Assembly (NCBI RefSeq): GCF_047730085.1
Contig: NZ_CP159830.1
Span: 310,001-374,000 of the forward strand
DNA: 64,000 nt
Direction: 5' to 3'
Source: Njordibacter sp937773555
GTDB lineage: Bacteria; Pseudomonadota; Gammaproteobacteria; Pseudomonadales; Balneatricaceae
Below are positions 39,487-49,112 of this stretch, in pieces; the stretch's first letter is position 1, and every line of letters begins with the position of its first letter. The translations under genes and the position numbers were made by a program. The notes beneath the pieces were generated by a model. That model worked only from the letters and a program-made list of their open reading frames with translations. It did no database searches and had not been told where the DNA came from.

Positions 39487-40993
39487 CAACCTTATAGTCT
39501 GGGTCTTCAATCACATTGAGTTCAACCATGTTACCTGCCTTAGAGAGTAGTAACTTACAATCTGAGCTAAGATGGCGAAGGTGTAAGGTTTTACCAGCTC
39601 GGGAGTATCTTTCAGCTAGGGTATCAATGGCTTCTAGGCCAGAGTGATCAGCTACTCGTGAGCGCTCAAAATCGATGATTACATCGTTTGGGTCTTGGCT
39701 TGGGTCAAACAGCTCTAAGAAGTTTTGCACTGAACCAAAAAAGATTGGGCCCCGCAGATAATAGATGCGGCTGCCATCAGCGTCTTTATGGGTGACCTGC
39801 GTATGTTTTGCATGCTTCCAAGCAAATACTAGTGCTGAGCAAATAACACCCACCACCACTGCGATTGCAAGATCGGTGATGACCGTAACGCCAGAAACCA
39901 AGACTAAAACGAAGGCATCAGATTTGGGGATCTTTCCTAAAATGCGGAAGCTAGACCATTCAAAGGTACCCACTACCACAATGAACATAACGCCTATTAG
40001 GGCAGCCACAGGGATCATCTCGATAAGAGGCGAGGCCACTAGGATGAAGGCTAGCAAAAATAAGGCAGCGCTGATGCCAGAAAGGCGACCACGGCCACCA
40101 GAGTTTACGTTGATCATGCTCTGCCCAATCATGGCGCAACCACCCATACCGCCGAACAACCCTGTTGCAGTGTTAGCAATACCTTGGCCAATACATTCCT
40201 TGTTACCACGGCCACGTGTTCCTGTAATTTCGTCAACCAAAGTGAGGGTTAGCAGCGATTCGATTAAGCCAATGGCCGCTAAGATGATAGCGTAAGGTAA
40301 GATAATAATAAGTGTTTCTAAATTATAGGGCACTTGAGGAAGGTGGAAGCTTGGCAGACCGCCGGCAATGGAGGCAATATCGCCAACCGAACGGGTGTCT
40401 AAATTCATACCAACGGCTAATAAAGTCACCACCAAAATAGCTGCTAAGGATGATGGAACCGCGCGAGTGAATTTAGGTAAAAAGTGAATGATAGCCATTG
40501 TAAGAGCAATTAATCCGACTAACAAATACAGCTGGGTGCCTTCTAACCATTGTAAGTTGCCATTATCGTCAATGAATTTGAACTGGCTCAACTGCGCTAA
40601 AAATATAACGATCGCCAAGCCATTAACAAAACCTAACATCACTGGATGAGGTACCATCCGGATAAACTTGCCCAGCCTTAGAACACCAGCCAAAACTTGT
40701 AAAATGCCCATTAATACTACAGTAATAAAGAGGTATTCAACGCCATGGTCGGCAACCAAGGCCACCATAACGACGGCCAAGGCTCCTGTAGCTCCAGAAA
40801 TCATTCCAGGGCGGCCACCAATAACTGCGGTTATTAAACCCACCATAAAGGCTGCATATAAGCCTACTAAAGGATCTACACCTGCTACAAAAGCAAAAGC
40901 AACGGCTTCAGGTACTAGTGCTAAAGCGACCGTAAGGCCAGAGAGTATGTCATTTTTTGCATTAGCCGGAGCACGGCTTGCGAGATCGAACAT
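39467..40993 (-). CDS. SulP family anion transporter with STAS domain
   Basis: A 508-residue inner-membrane permease. The N-terminal 390 residues hold about 10-12 hydrophobic segments with the SulP markers GLTVALALVPEAVAFAFVAG, VGLYAAFMVG and GGMGGCAMIGQSMIN; a STAS domain follows (about 405-500). SulP carriers take up sulfate, bicarbonate or other anions; the substrate cannot be set here. The upstream part of the frame starts ten codons earlier, but ATG 40993 has AGGA at seven bases. Its end overlaps rimI. Confidence 0.92.
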   Translation of the reverse strand: MFDLASRAPANAKNDILSGLTVALALVPEAVAFAFVAGVDPLVGLYAAFMVGLITAVIGGRPGMISGATGALAVVMVALVADHGVEYLFITVVLMGILQVLAGVLRLGKFIRMVPHPVMLGFVNGLAIVIFLAQLSQFKFIDDNGNLQWLEGTQLYLLVGLIALTMAIIHFLPKFTRAVPSSLAAILVVTLLAVGMNLDTRSVGDIASIAGGLPSFHLPQVPYNLETLIIILPYAIILAAIGLIESLLTLTLVDEITGTRGRGNKECIGQGIANTATGLFGGMGGCAMIGQSMINVNSGGRGRLSGISAALFLLAFILVASPLIEMIPVAALIGVMFIVVVGTFEWSSFRILGKIPKSDAFVLVLVSGVTVITDLAIAVVVGVICSALVFAWKHAKHTQVTHKDADGSRIYYLRGPIFFGSVQNFLELFDPSQDPNDVIIDFERSRVADHSGLEAIDTLAERYSRAGKTLHLRHLSSDCKLLLSKAGNMVELNVIEDPDYKVATDTLG

Positions 40994-41201
40994 GATATTT
41001 CCTAATAATAGGGAAGCTTTCAAAACGCGCGTATTATACGCAAAATAACAACTTTTCTCAATGATCTGATCAGGTATTGGTTGTTTTTTGACCAGTTACC
41101 TTGTGTTTTATATTGAGGAAAAGGTGTTAATCAGCGACAATAGGCCCCATTCTAGGTACACACGCATGTGCCATCCTATATCCCTATAGATTGTATCAAC
41201 T

Positions 41202-42785
41202 ATGTCCAATTTGATTGCAGAAGAAGTGGCAACGCGAAGAACCTTTGCCATTATCTCTCACCCCGACGCAGGTAAAACCACCATCACCGAGAAACTATTG
41301 TTGTTTGGACAAGCCATTCAAACAGCAGGGTCGGTAAAGGGAAAGAAGGGTGATAAAAAAGCCACCTCAGACTGGATGGCGATGGAGCAGCAGCGAGGTA
41401 TCTCGGTGACTTCTTCGGTCATGCAGTTCCCTTATAAGGAACGTACAGTTAACCTTTTAGATACGCCAGGGCACGAAGACTTCTCTGAAGACACTTATCG
41501 TACCTTGACTGCGGTCGATTCAGTATTGATGGTGATTGATGGCGCTAAAGGTGTGGAAGATCGTACGGTTAAGCTGATGGAAGTGTGTCGTTTAAGAGAC
41601 ACGCCAATTTTTACCTTCATCAACAAAATGGACCGTGAAGTCCGGGAGCAAATAGAAGTTTTAGATGAAGTAGAAGATGTACTTAACATTGCTTGCGCAC
41701 CTATTACTTGGCCTATTAGCATGGGTAAACGCTTTAAGGGCGTTTACAATCTCTACACGGACACCCTTCACTTATTTACCCCAGGTCAAGGCCATACCAT
41801 CCCTGATGATATCCAAATTAAAGGATTAGAGTCTGATGAGGCCACAGAAATATTGGGAGAGTTGCTAGACGAGCTAAAAGAAGAAATTGAATTAGTGCGC
41901 GGTGCTAGTCATAAATTTGATATGAAATTGTTCCTAGAAGGCAAGCTTACCCCCGTTTTCTTTGGTACGGCTTTATCTAATTTTGGCATACGTGAAATGC
42001 TAGACTACTTTGTTGAGTGGGCCCCAGCTCCAAAGTTTCGAGACGCAGGTGAGCGTGTGGTTCAATCAGTGGAGCCTAAATTCACTGGGTTTGTCTTTAA
42101 AATACAAGCCAATATGGACCCTAAGCACCGAGACCGTATTGCCTTTATGCGTATTTGTTCCGGTAGCTATGAGCGCGGTATGAAAATGCGCCATGTACGT
42201 ATAGGTAAAGATGTAAAGGTAGCCGACGCTGTGACCTTTATGGCAGGCGAGCGTTCGAATGTTGAGCAGGCTTGGCCTGGTGATATTATTGGATTACACA
42301 ACCACGGTACTATTCAGATTGGAGATACCTTTACTGCTGGCGAAAACCTTAAGTTCGCGGGTATTCCTCACTTTGCCCCAGAACTTTTTCGTCGAGTGCG
42401 CCTTAAGGACCCATTAAAGATGAAGCAATTGAAAAAGGGTCTGCAGCAGCTATCAGAAGAAGGTTCAACGCAGTTATTTATGCCAGGTAAAAACAATGAC
42501 CTTATTGTGGGTGCTGTAGGTGTGTTGCAGTTTGAAGTAGTTGCATACCGTCTGCAGGATGAGTACAAAGTGGAATGTATCTATGAGCCTATTAGTGTAA
42601 ATACTGCCCGCTGGGTAGAGTGTACCGATACTAAAATGCTTGATGAATTTAAGCGCAAGGCTGCAGAAAATTTGGCTATTGATGGTGGCGGGCACTTAAC
42701 TTACTTGGCACCCAGTCGAGTCAACCTTAGTTTAACAGAAGAACGCTGGCCTGATATTCGGTTCCGGGCTACTCGAGAGCACTAA
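41202..42785 (+). CDS. prfC: peptide chain release factor 3
   Basis: GTPase that recycles RF1 and RF2 from the ribosome after termination. The 527-residue protein shows the G1 P-loop SHPDAGKTTITEKLL, G2/G3 with RGISVTSSVMQF and DTPGHEDFSEDTYR, and the NKMD G4 motif, followed by the EF-G-like domains II and III. Length is normal for RF3. No obvious operon partner except the TatD-like gene 24 bases later. Confidence 0.98.
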   Translation: MSNLIAEEVATRRTFAIISHPDAGKTTITEKLLLFGQAIQTAGSVKGKKGDKKATSDWMAMEQQRGISVTSSVMQFPYKERTVNLLDTPGHEDFSEDTYRTLTAVDSVLMVIDGAKGVEDRTVKLMEVCRLRDTPIFTFINKMDREVREQIEVLDEVEDVLNIACAPITWPISMGKRFKGVYNLYTDTLHLFTPGQGHTIPDDIQIKGLESDEATEILGELLDELKEEIELVRGASHKFDMKLFLEGKLTPVFFGTALSNFGIREMLDYFVEWAPAPKFRDAGERVVQSVEPKFTGFVFKIQANMDPKHRDRIAFMRICSGSYERGMKMRHVRIGKDVKVADAVTFMAGERSNVEQAWPGDIIGLHNHGTIQIGDTFTAGENLKFAGIPHFAPELFRRVRLKDPLKMKQLKKGLQQLSEEGSTQLFMPGKNNDLIVGAVGVLQFEVVAYRLQDEYKVECIYEPISVNTARWVECTDTKMLDEFKRKAAENLAIDGGGHLTYLAPSRVNLSLTEERWPDIRFRATREH

Positions 42786-42809
42786 TCACAGTTTTAAAAG
42801 GAGGGGCTA

Positions 42810-43595
42810 ATGCACCAGCTGATCGACAGTCATTGTCATTGGGACCACCCTTGCTTACAAGCTCTGCAACCCGAATTATGGCAATCTTGTATTGCCCAAG
42901 GGGTTGGTCAGCTAGTGGTTCCTGGAACCCATCACGCCTCTTTTTCACGACAAATATCCCTTTGTGAAGTTCATCCACGCTGGCACTTAGCCCTTGGGCT
43001 TCATCCATATTTTAGTGATAGGCACACCCAACAACACCTTTCAGATTTGGCTGACGCCCTTGCCCATCATACTCCGGTTGCGGTGGGTGAAATTGGCTTA
43101 GATTTTGCTTTAGACACAAATTTAGAGGGTTTTTCCATAGTTCATCAAGAGCATTGGTTTATAGCGCAGGTAAAGCTAGCCCAGCACGCCAAACTGCCGC
43201 TGATTGTGCATAGTCGAAAAGCTAATGATCGCTTAGGTCAGTTGTTACGCCAATTAAAATTTGACCAAGGGGGCATTGTTCATGGGTTTAGCGGCAGCTT
43301 GCAGCAAGCTGAAAAGTTTACCCAGTTAGGGTTTAAAATAGGCTTTGGTGGCACCTTAACCTATGACAGAGCTCAGGCAATGAGACGGTTAGTAAAAGCA
43401 TTGCCACTCACAGATATTGTGCTAGAGACAGATGCGCCAGATATGCCAATGGCAGGGCAGGAGCAGGGCCAACCTAATAGGCCAGACATGTTACCAAGAG
43501 TGTTGGCTGTTTTAGCACAGCTTCGGTTAGAGCCCATATCTGAGATTGCCTCTCAGACCATCGCTAATACATTAGACGTTCTAAGACTGAAATAG
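42810..43595 (+). CDS. TatD-family metal-dependent deoxyribonuclease
   Basis: A 261-residue TIM-barrel hydrolase of the TatD/YjjV family. Metal ligands are visible: IDSHCHWDHP at the N-terminus, VGEIGLDFA near residue 95, LPLIVHSRKAND near 130, GIVHGFSGSL near 156 and LETDAPDMP near 207. Members are 3-prime exonucleases that help with DNA repair. It looks closer to YjjV than to TatD but I cannot be sure. An AAGGAG site precedes the ATG. Confidence 0.9.
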   Translation: MHQLIDSHCHWDHPCLQALQPELWQSCIAQGVGQLVVPGTHHASFSRQISLCEVHPRWHLALGLHPYFSDRHTQQHLSDLADALAHHTPVAVGEIGLDFALDTNLEGFSIVHQEHWFIAQVKLAQHAKLPLIVHSRKANDRLGQLLRQLKFDQGGIVHGFSGSLQQAEKFTQLGFKIGFGGTLTYDRAQAMRRLVKALPLTDIVLETDAPDMPMAGQEQGQPNRPDMLPRVLAVLAQLRLEPISEIASQTIANTLDVLRLK

Positions 43596-43636
43596 TGAGC
43601 ATAGTTGGGTTTAAGTATGTACTGAGGTTTCAAGTG

Positions 43637-45544
43637 TTAGCACATATCTTCAAATGGATTACCTACAGACAGGTTCACAACTTTCGCATAGCCTGGTATA
43701 TGAATCTCGTTGCGGTTTATGAGTAAATCGTCACCGGTTAATACGTTATGGCCAAACTTATAAGTCGGCTTAGATAGGCCTCGCATACTTTGTAAATCAT
43801 ACTCGTTTGCAACTTGGGTGTGGGCTTCTTGTGCTAGGCGCATCTGCTGCATCGCTTTAGCACCATGTTTTTTCACCATGAGCTGGTTAGCTACATGGGG
43901 CCCCATTAGTACAGCGCTCGCATTATTACCACCAAACCCTTTAGAATTCAGCAGCACAGTATCAATACCCTCTGTTCCCACTTCATGGTGCGCAGCTTGA
44001 ATAGTTAAGTGGCTGTCATGCACATCGCTGGCAACATGATCTATGGTGGCGATCCCAGGTAAAATCCCATAACGCCATACGCCTAAAGAAACAACGAGTT
44101 GGTCTCCTCCTGCAGTGCCCTGCGAATGACCAAGGTAAGCTTTAACAGCAGCTACCTTCCAGTTATTAATACCAAATGCTTTTGCAGTTTCATTAATGAC
44201 ATGAGACTCGGTGATGCGATTTTGCGGTGTACTTGTTCCGTGGGCCTGCACGCAAGAGCGTTGGCGCAATGACTCGGAGCCAAGCATGCTTTCTGTAAGG
44301 GCTGCTGCTTTGGCCAAAGTAATGTAATTACCTATGCCAGGAGCTGATATAGATTTTTTATGGCCATCAGCGTTAACAAATACCCCTGGCACTGCACCAT
44401 GGATTTGCGCCCCAAGTTTGAGGGCCAAATTATCACTTGTAAGTACCAGCCACTGGGAGGCTTCTCCCATAGTGAAGCCACAGTTACTGGAGAATGGGCG
44501 GGAGGTTCGGCGTAGGTCTGGCTTGTCGCTAGAATCTAAGGCACACACCTCATGGTCTTCAGCTAAAGCACCCATGGTGCGGAAACCTTCCATTACTTCA
44601 GGGGTAATGGGGGCATCACTGCCGCCAACGATGACAAGATCTCGGCGGCCGCTTTTAATGTCTTCAACAGCATTTCGTAGATTGTATAAAAACGTAGCGC
44701 ATGCGCCTAAGGCAGAACCCACAGCTCCAACACTACCCAGTAAATAGGCATTAACGAAGTCAGCCGGCATTTGCCCATAACCTAATGGCATTTGCTTTGA
44801 GGTGATGCGCTTACCAGTACTTGGATTTTTTAGTAAGCCACCAAAACCTGCTTCATCTAACTGACCAATTGAGTTGCTGGCATATACAGCAATGCGGTCT
44901 GGCGCAATATGGTCTTGCATCATTTGCCAAGCAATGCCGGTAGAACTAAGGGCGTCAGATGCGCCAAATACAGTCATTTGTAAATTACGGGGATGGTTAC
45001 GAGACTGATATAAAGAGCCAGGATCGAAGCCATCAGGTAGTTGCCCTGCTGCGCTTACGGGTGCGCGCCTAGTGTCTGGTAGGATGGCTGAGAAAGTGCC
45101 AGTAATGGTGACTTCTACAGTGTCTTTGTCTACCGTACTCACGTGCCAATTATCAGGTAGGCTAGAGGGTAAGTGACGCCTACGCATTCGAATACAGGTG
45201 CAGTCACCAGATGCAGGTTTAATTTCAGCAGCCTTGTTTAATACTAATTGGTGGATGTCGTAGGCTTCAGCTCGTATAGGGCGTATCAGGGTAGCTTGTT
45301 TTAGTTGTTCGCATAGCTGTTCAGATAACTGGGCTTGGGTTAACCCTTGTTCTTGGCCAGGTATATAGTAAAGGCCATTGGAGAAGGTAGCCTTGTTGGT
45401 TAGAGTGGCTAGGTCTGTCATTGTGTCTAGCCGGCTTTGCGTATCTAAATGATCAACAACGAGGCGCCGATAACCATGGTGGGAGGAGGTTCGACCAGCG
45501 GCATTTATTCCGCCAAAACCAATAATGACTGGTAGATTCGACAA
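43637..45544 (-). CDS. fabY: beta-ketoacyl-ACP synthase of the FabY type
   Basis: A 635-residue thiolase-fold condensing enzyme. The catalytic triad is placed at Cys282 (GSALGACATF), His435 (QAHGTSTPQN) and His483 (YLGHSQGTAG). It is much longer than FabB/FabF, with a 190-residue N-terminal part, matching P. aeruginosa FabY, which supplies acetoacetyl-ACP to start fatty-acid synthesis. No other fatty-acid genes are next to it. Whether it is the initiating enzyme in this organism is inferred from the family. Confidence 0.88.
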   Translation of the reverse strand: MSNLPVIIGFGGINAAGRTSSHHGYRRLVVDHLDTQSRLDTMTDLATLTNKATFSNGLYYIPGQEQGLTQAQLSEQLCEQLKQATLIRPIRAEAYDIHQLVLNKAAEIKPASGDCTCIRMRRRHLPSSLPDNWHVSTVDKDTVEVTITGTFSAILPDTRRAPVSAAGQLPDGFDPGSLYQSRNHPRNLQMTVFGASDALSSTGIAWQMMQDHIAPDRIAVYASNSIGQLDEAGFGGLLKNPSTGKRITSKQMPLGYGQMPADFVNAYLLGSVGAVGSALGACATFLYNLRNAVEDIKSGRRDLVIVGGSDAPITPEVMEGFRTMGALAEDHEVCALDSSDKPDLRRTSRPFSSNCGFTMGEASQWLVLTSDNLALKLGAQIHGAVPGVFVNADGHKKSISAPGIGNYITLAKAAALTESMLGSESLRQRSCVQAHGTSTPQNRITESHVINETAKAFGINNWKVAAVKAYLGHSQGTAGGDQLVVSLGVWRYGILPGIATIDHVASDVHDSHLTIQAAHHEVGTEGIDTVLLNSKGFGGNNASAVLMGPHVANQLMVKKHGAKAMQQMRLAQEAHTQVANEYDLQSMRGLSKPTYKFGHNVLTGDDLLINRNEIHIPGYAKVVNLSVGNPFEDMC

Positions 45545-45630
45545 CTAACAATTCCCCAAAATGAGTGACATAAACACGATAGCGCCCATTCTAGCAGAGT
45601 GGTGGCTAAACTCTAGGTCTGTGACGTAAT

Positions 45631-45939
45631 CTAGTGTATTCGATGCGCTTCCAAGTGCAAGTGGATGACCTTCTTACCTAATAAATGCAATTCTCCTTGG
45701 GTTCTTTGCTCTCCATCGCTGCTAAATTCAAACGTAAATTGCCTTAACGGCGATATATGTCCTTTGTTGTCTCGCTTTAAACGGGTTTTTTTAAGTGCTA
45801 CAGTGTCATCAAGCAATTGTACGTCTTGTTGCTCGCACTGGTATTTAGCAGTTGAACGTGCCCGATCCTTAGCAGCACTAGTGTCCCACCAATATATTAA
45901 ACCTAAAACTAAAGGCATTAAAAGCCACTCTAAACTCAT
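45631..45939 (-). CDS. DUF3301 membrane-anchored protein
   Basis: A 102-residue protein with one N-terminal hydrophobic helix (about residues 3-18) followed by a charged domain with RQFTFEFSSDGEQRTQGELH and a final basic segment, recognised as DUF3301. Function unknown. It starts in the TGATG overlap with yciH, whose AGGTGG serves as its ribosome site, so it is translationally coupled and is the last gene of the minus-strand run from 47888. Confidence 0.8.
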   Translation of the reverse strand: MSLEWLLMPLVLGLIYWWDTSAAKDRARSTAKYQCEQQDVQLLDDTVALKKTRLKRDNKGHISPLRQFTFEFSSDGEQRTQGELHLLGKKVIHLHLEAHRIH

Positions 45940-46277
45940 CACCCACCTGCCTTTTTAACAGAAGGCCAACCTTGGTTGGCCAATAATATGATTAATATAT
46001 CGCGATGGTCACCCTGTAATTCAAGGGTGTGGCCTTTTACAGAGCCACCAGAACTGGTTTTTTGTTTAAGCTCCTTAAGTAACTTCTTTAATTCTACCTC
46101 AGCTAAGGGGATGCCAGTAATGGTAGTAACACCTTTACCCTTGCGACCTTTGGTTTCTAGCTTAATGCGCACGTTACCATCACCCACTGTGCTGCTATCA
46201 TCGTTACATTGGCACTGAGTATAGCCACATTCAGGGCAAAGTCGCCCCTGGTCTGTGGAATAAACAAGTCTGGACAT
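45939..46277 (-). CDS. yciH: SUI1/YciH-family translation initiation factor-like protein
   Basis: A 112-residue bacterial homologue of eIF1. A short N-terminal Cys-containing segment (CPECGYTQCQC, possible metal site) precedes the SUI1 domain with RKGKGVTTITGIP, LKKLLKELKQKTSSGGSVKG and the final helix. YciH has been linked to start-codon fidelity in E. coli. It follows bax by one base, with GGGGAG as its ribosome site. Confidence 0.92.
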   Translation of the reverse strand: MSRLVYSTDQGRLCPECGYTQCQCNDDSSTVGDGNVRIKLETKGRKGKGVTTITGIPLAEVELKKLLKELKQKTSSGGSVKGHTLELQGDHRDILIILLANQGWPSVKKAGG

Positions 46278-46278
46278 G

Positions 46279-47367
46279 TTAGGGCTCCCCTGGAATAGTA
46301 ATACCGTGAATAGGGTCTTCAGTAATAATGATAGGCCGTATAAGCTGCACTAACTCACTGCAAGGGTGCTGATCGCTGTTACCCCACCAAGACTTCTGCC
46401 ATGGTTCCAGTTGATTGATTCTAATCATGGAGCGAATATCATCAATGTAGTCTACTCCCCGAGACGAGTAGCTAATTAATCCTGCAGATAAGGCTCGGGC
46501 AGTAACGATTTGGTCATTATTAATTAGACATTCACGAATGTGGCGCAAGCCGATATAACTAGCATGGGAATTTAAGTTACGAATATAGGCATCTACTGAT
46601 TCTTGTGGGTTTTTAAATTTACGAACTTCGTAAATTTCCCCCTCAGGGCGGCCACTTGGGATCAAACCGCAGCCTAAGCTAAAACACCATTGTCCAAAAA
46701 GATTATTGCCCTGAATAGCGAAGCGAGATGTACCCCAAGCGCTCTCATTGGCTGCTTGAGCCAACACCAAGGCTGCTGGCACTGTGTCAATCTTGCGTAA
46801 TAATAAATCAATTTGCTCTGCAGCTACTTTAGTTTTAATCTTATGATTTTTTGACAAACGATTAAGCCGCTGAACCTGCTGTTTGGTGAGTCGGTGAGGC
46901 TGCATCCGTTGAATTTCTTTACGAATCTGAACTATTTTGCTATTTGCTGTTCTGGCTAACTGGCCTAAATAATCGAAAAAACGAGCCTTTTTTGTTTTAA
47001 CATCAACAATGCCCGAAAAATCAGGTAACGGCTCTACTTTTGGCCTCAAGCTTGATTCAATCGCATGACTTATACGGGCTGCTACATTGGCGCTTGAAAC
47101 TGCCCGAGGAATTGTAATTGGCTGGATGCTTGTTTGCCCCTTAGAGTCTATAGAGTAGTCGGACTTCTTGTCATCTTTAGCCACTATGTCAGGTTTTTTA
47201 GTCTTTGAGAATTCAGGGGCAGGGGGAGTGCTTTCGGGCTTCAATTGCTCAGTCTGAACACCATCGAATGTTAGCTTCTGTGTATTGTTGAGTAAAAAGA
47301 CGACAATAAAAAATATAACCAAACCTGTCAACCAGGCATTCTTGCGCAAAAAGGCGAGGATATTCAT
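46279..47367 (-). CDS. Bax-like protein with glucosaminidase domain
   Basis: A 362-residue protein with an N-terminal signal anchor (about residues 12-28), a linker, and a C-terminal glucosaminidase/FlgJ-type domain: LVLAQAANESAWGTSRFA with a candidate catalytic Glu, NLFGQWCF, and SVDAYIRNLNSHASY. It resembles E. coli Bax, a periplasmic protein of uncertain role probably acting on peptidoglycan. It sits in the run DUF1244, 63-aa protein, Bax, YciH, DUF3301. Confidence 0.88.
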   Translation of the reverse strand: MNILAFLRKNAWLTGLVIFFIVVFLLNNTQKLTFDGVQTEQLKPESTPPAPEFSKTKKPDIVAKDDKKSDYSIDSKGQTSIQPITIPRAVSSANVAARISHAIESSLRPKVEPLPDFSGIVDVKTKKARFFDYLGQLARTANSKIVQIRKEIQRMQPHRLTKQQVQRLNRLSKNHKIKTKVAAEQIDLLLRKIDTVPAALVLAQAANESAWGTSRFAIQGNNLFGQWCFSLGCGLIPSGRPEGEIYEVRKFKNPQESVDAYIRNLNSHASYIGLRHIRECLINNDQIVTARALSAGLISYSSRGVDYIDDIRSMIRINQLEPWQKSWWGNSDQHPCSELVQLIRPIIITEDPIHGITIPGEP

Positions 47368-47383
47368 AGGCAGCAGAACTCTA

Positions 47384-47572
47384 CTAGGGATGAAAAAGCT
47401 TTGCTGTGGAGATATCCTCTTCCCCTAGCTGAGTAATGAGGCGTGCATTTTCCTTCTGCAATTGAGCAATTTCTAGGGTGTTTATCAAGCTTTCGCTTAT
47501 CAATAGTGTTACCTTTTCTTCAAGTGTTTGCATGAGCAAGGGAGTTTCAGTAGATGCTGATAAGGCGCTCAT
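47384..47572 (-). CDS. small coiled-coil protein, function unknown
   Basis: A protein of about 62 residues dominated by one amphipathic helix with Leu heptads (LEEKVTLLISESLINTLEIA followed by QLQKENARLITQL), likely a coiled coil of the ZapB/TIGR02449-like kind, though I cannot confirm the family. ATG 47572 is four bases after the DUF1244 stop, with AAGG upstream; the flanking genes on the same strand support it being real. Confidence 0.6.
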   Translation of the reverse strand: MSALSASTETPLLMQTLEEKVTLLISESLINTLEIAQLQKENARLITQLGEEDISTAKLFHP

Positions 47573-47576
47573 CACA

Positions 47577-47888
47577 CTATACCTTGGCTTTGTTCTTGGA
47601 TTTTTCTATGGCTGAAAAAGCGGCTATTTGTGCTTCAGTTGCTGGCAACTGATGTTGGCCTTTCCATTCACTATAGGGCATACAATAAACATGCTCACGG
47701 GCTTGGTCATAATCCATGCCAACCCCCTGATCCTCAGCTGCAGCCATAAGCCACTTACTCATACAGTTGCGACAGAATCCTGCCAATATCATTAGGTCTA
47801 TATTCTGCACATCCTTACGTTTATCTAAGTGTTTAACCAAGCTACGAAAGGCTGCTGCTTCAAGTTCTGTTTGTGTTTGTTGGTCCAT
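47577..47888 (-). CDS. DUF1244 domain protein
   Basis: A 103-residue protein with the DUF1244 signature: LEAAAFRSLVKHLDKRKDVQ, AGFCRNCMSKWL with two conserved cysteines, and EHVYCMPYSEWK. Small cytoplasmic protein found in many Proteobacteria; role unknown, Cys pattern suggests metal binding. A frame of 12 more residues lies upstream without a ribosome site; ATG 47888 has GAGA at six bases. First gene of the minus-strand run, divergent from dinB. Confidence 0.85.
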   Translation of the reverse strand: MDQQTQTELEAAAFRSLVKHLDKRKDVQNIDLMILAGFCRNCMSKWLMAAAEDQGVGMDYDQAREHVYCMPYSEWKGQHQLPATEAQIAAFSAIEKSKNKAKV

Positions 47889-47998
47889 ATCAATCTCGCT
47901 AAGGCCAAAATAATCAACCGCCATAATATAGCTTTAACTGCGCCAGTGCTAGCAGGCTTATAGGGAGACTTGATCTCTGCATTATTATAGGTAAAATA

Positions 47999-48014
47999 CT
48001 GGTTGCATATACAG
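47999..48014 (+). promoter_or_regulatory. LexA (SOS) box upstream of dinB
   Basis: CTGGTTGCATATACAG fits the LexA pattern CTG-N10-CAG, 23 bases before the dinB start. Its position supports direct SOS control of dinB. It could also influence the divergent DUF1244 gene. Confidence 0.75.
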
Positions 48015-48037
48015 TAATTTATAAGGGCGACGTATAG

Positions 48038-49102
48038 GTGAATAGAAAAATAATTCATTGCGATTGTGATTGTTTTTATGCGGCTGTGGAAATGCGTGAA
48101 ATGCCAAGTTATCGCAACCGACCGATCGCTATTGGTGGAGCCGCGAATAGCAGAGGAGTAATAGCAACGTGTAACTATCCTGCACGTAAATTTGGCATTC
48201 ACTCTGCTATGCCATCGTCCCAAGCATTGCGGGCCTGCCCAGAGTTGTTGATATTGCCTGGGCGTATGGCATTGTACCAAGCTGTATCGCATCAAATCAT
48301 GGCTATTTTTCAGCGTTATTCGGACACTATAGAGCCGTTGTCATTAGATGAAGCGTTTATAGACGTGAGTGAATCTACGCTATTTGATGGCAGTGCAACC
48401 CGCATCGCTCAGCAGATTCGGGCTGATGTTGAAGCAGAAGTAGGGATTACTATTTCTGCAGGCGTAGCACCTAACAAGTTTATTGCCAAGGTAGCCAGTG
48501 ATTGGCGTAAACCTAATGGTTTATTCGTAGTGAAGCCTGATGAGTTAGATGGGTTTAGTGCTCAACTGTCCGTTAAAAAAATACCCGGTATTGGCCCAGT
48601 CAGCGCTGCTAAGTTAGCTGCTCAGGGTATCCACACTTGCGCCGACCTTAGGCCGTTTAGTGAATTAGAATTAGAACAAAAGTTTGGCCGTATGGGGCAA
48701 ATTTTAGCGTTGCGAAGGTTTGGAGAGGACCATCGGCCAGTGCAAACGAGTCGGGTGCGAAAGTCTGTATCTGTAGAAAATACATACAGCCAAGATCTAA
48801 CCAACTTAGAGGACTGCCGTGATGCCCTGTCCCCCTTGTATGAGCAGCTTATGGAACGCTGGAAAAAACTCTCTTACCACTACGCAGTGTCAGGGCTGGT
48901 CGTGAAGTTGAAGTTTGCAGATTTTTCACAATTAACTCGAGAGCAAGCCAGCACAGACATCAACTTAGACTTTTTTAAGACCCTACTGCACCTGGCTTTT
49001 GAGAGTGGCCAGCCACAGCAGCAAGCCCAAGGAGTGCGTTTACTAGGATTGGGACTAAAAATAAAAGCCCCAATCACACAGCAGCAGTTGCGTTTGTTTT
49101 AA
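48038..49102 (+). CDS. dinB: DNA polymerase IV (Y-family)
   Basis: Error-prone translesion polymerase of 354 residues. The palm starts IIHCDCDCFYAAVEMRE with the first catalytic Asp, and SLDEAFIDVSE near residue 102 supplies the second Asp and Glu; a helix-hairpin-helix KKIPGIGPVSAAKL is near 175 and the little-finger domain follows. The extreme C-terminus QQQLRLF fits the beta-clamp-binding motif. The start is a GTG. A LexA box lies just upstream. Confidence 0.96.
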   Translation: MNRKIIHCDCDCFYAAVEMREMPSYRNRPIAIGGAANSRGVIATCNYPARKFGIHSAMPSSQALRACPELLILPGRMALYQAVSHQIMAIFQRYSDTIEPLSLDEAFIDVSESTLFDGSATRIAQQIRADVEAEVGITISAGVAPNKFIAKVASDWRKPNGLFVVKPDELDGFSAQLSVKKIPGIGPVSAAKLAAQGIHTCADLRPFSELELEQKFGRMGQILALRRFGEDHRPVQTSRVRKSVSVENTYSQDLTNLEDCRDALSPLYEQLMERWKKLSYHYAVSGLVVKLKFADFSQLTREQASTDINLDFFKTLLHLAFESGQPQQQAQGVRLLGLGLKIKAPITQQQLRLF

Positions 49103-49112
49103 CCACTGTAGC

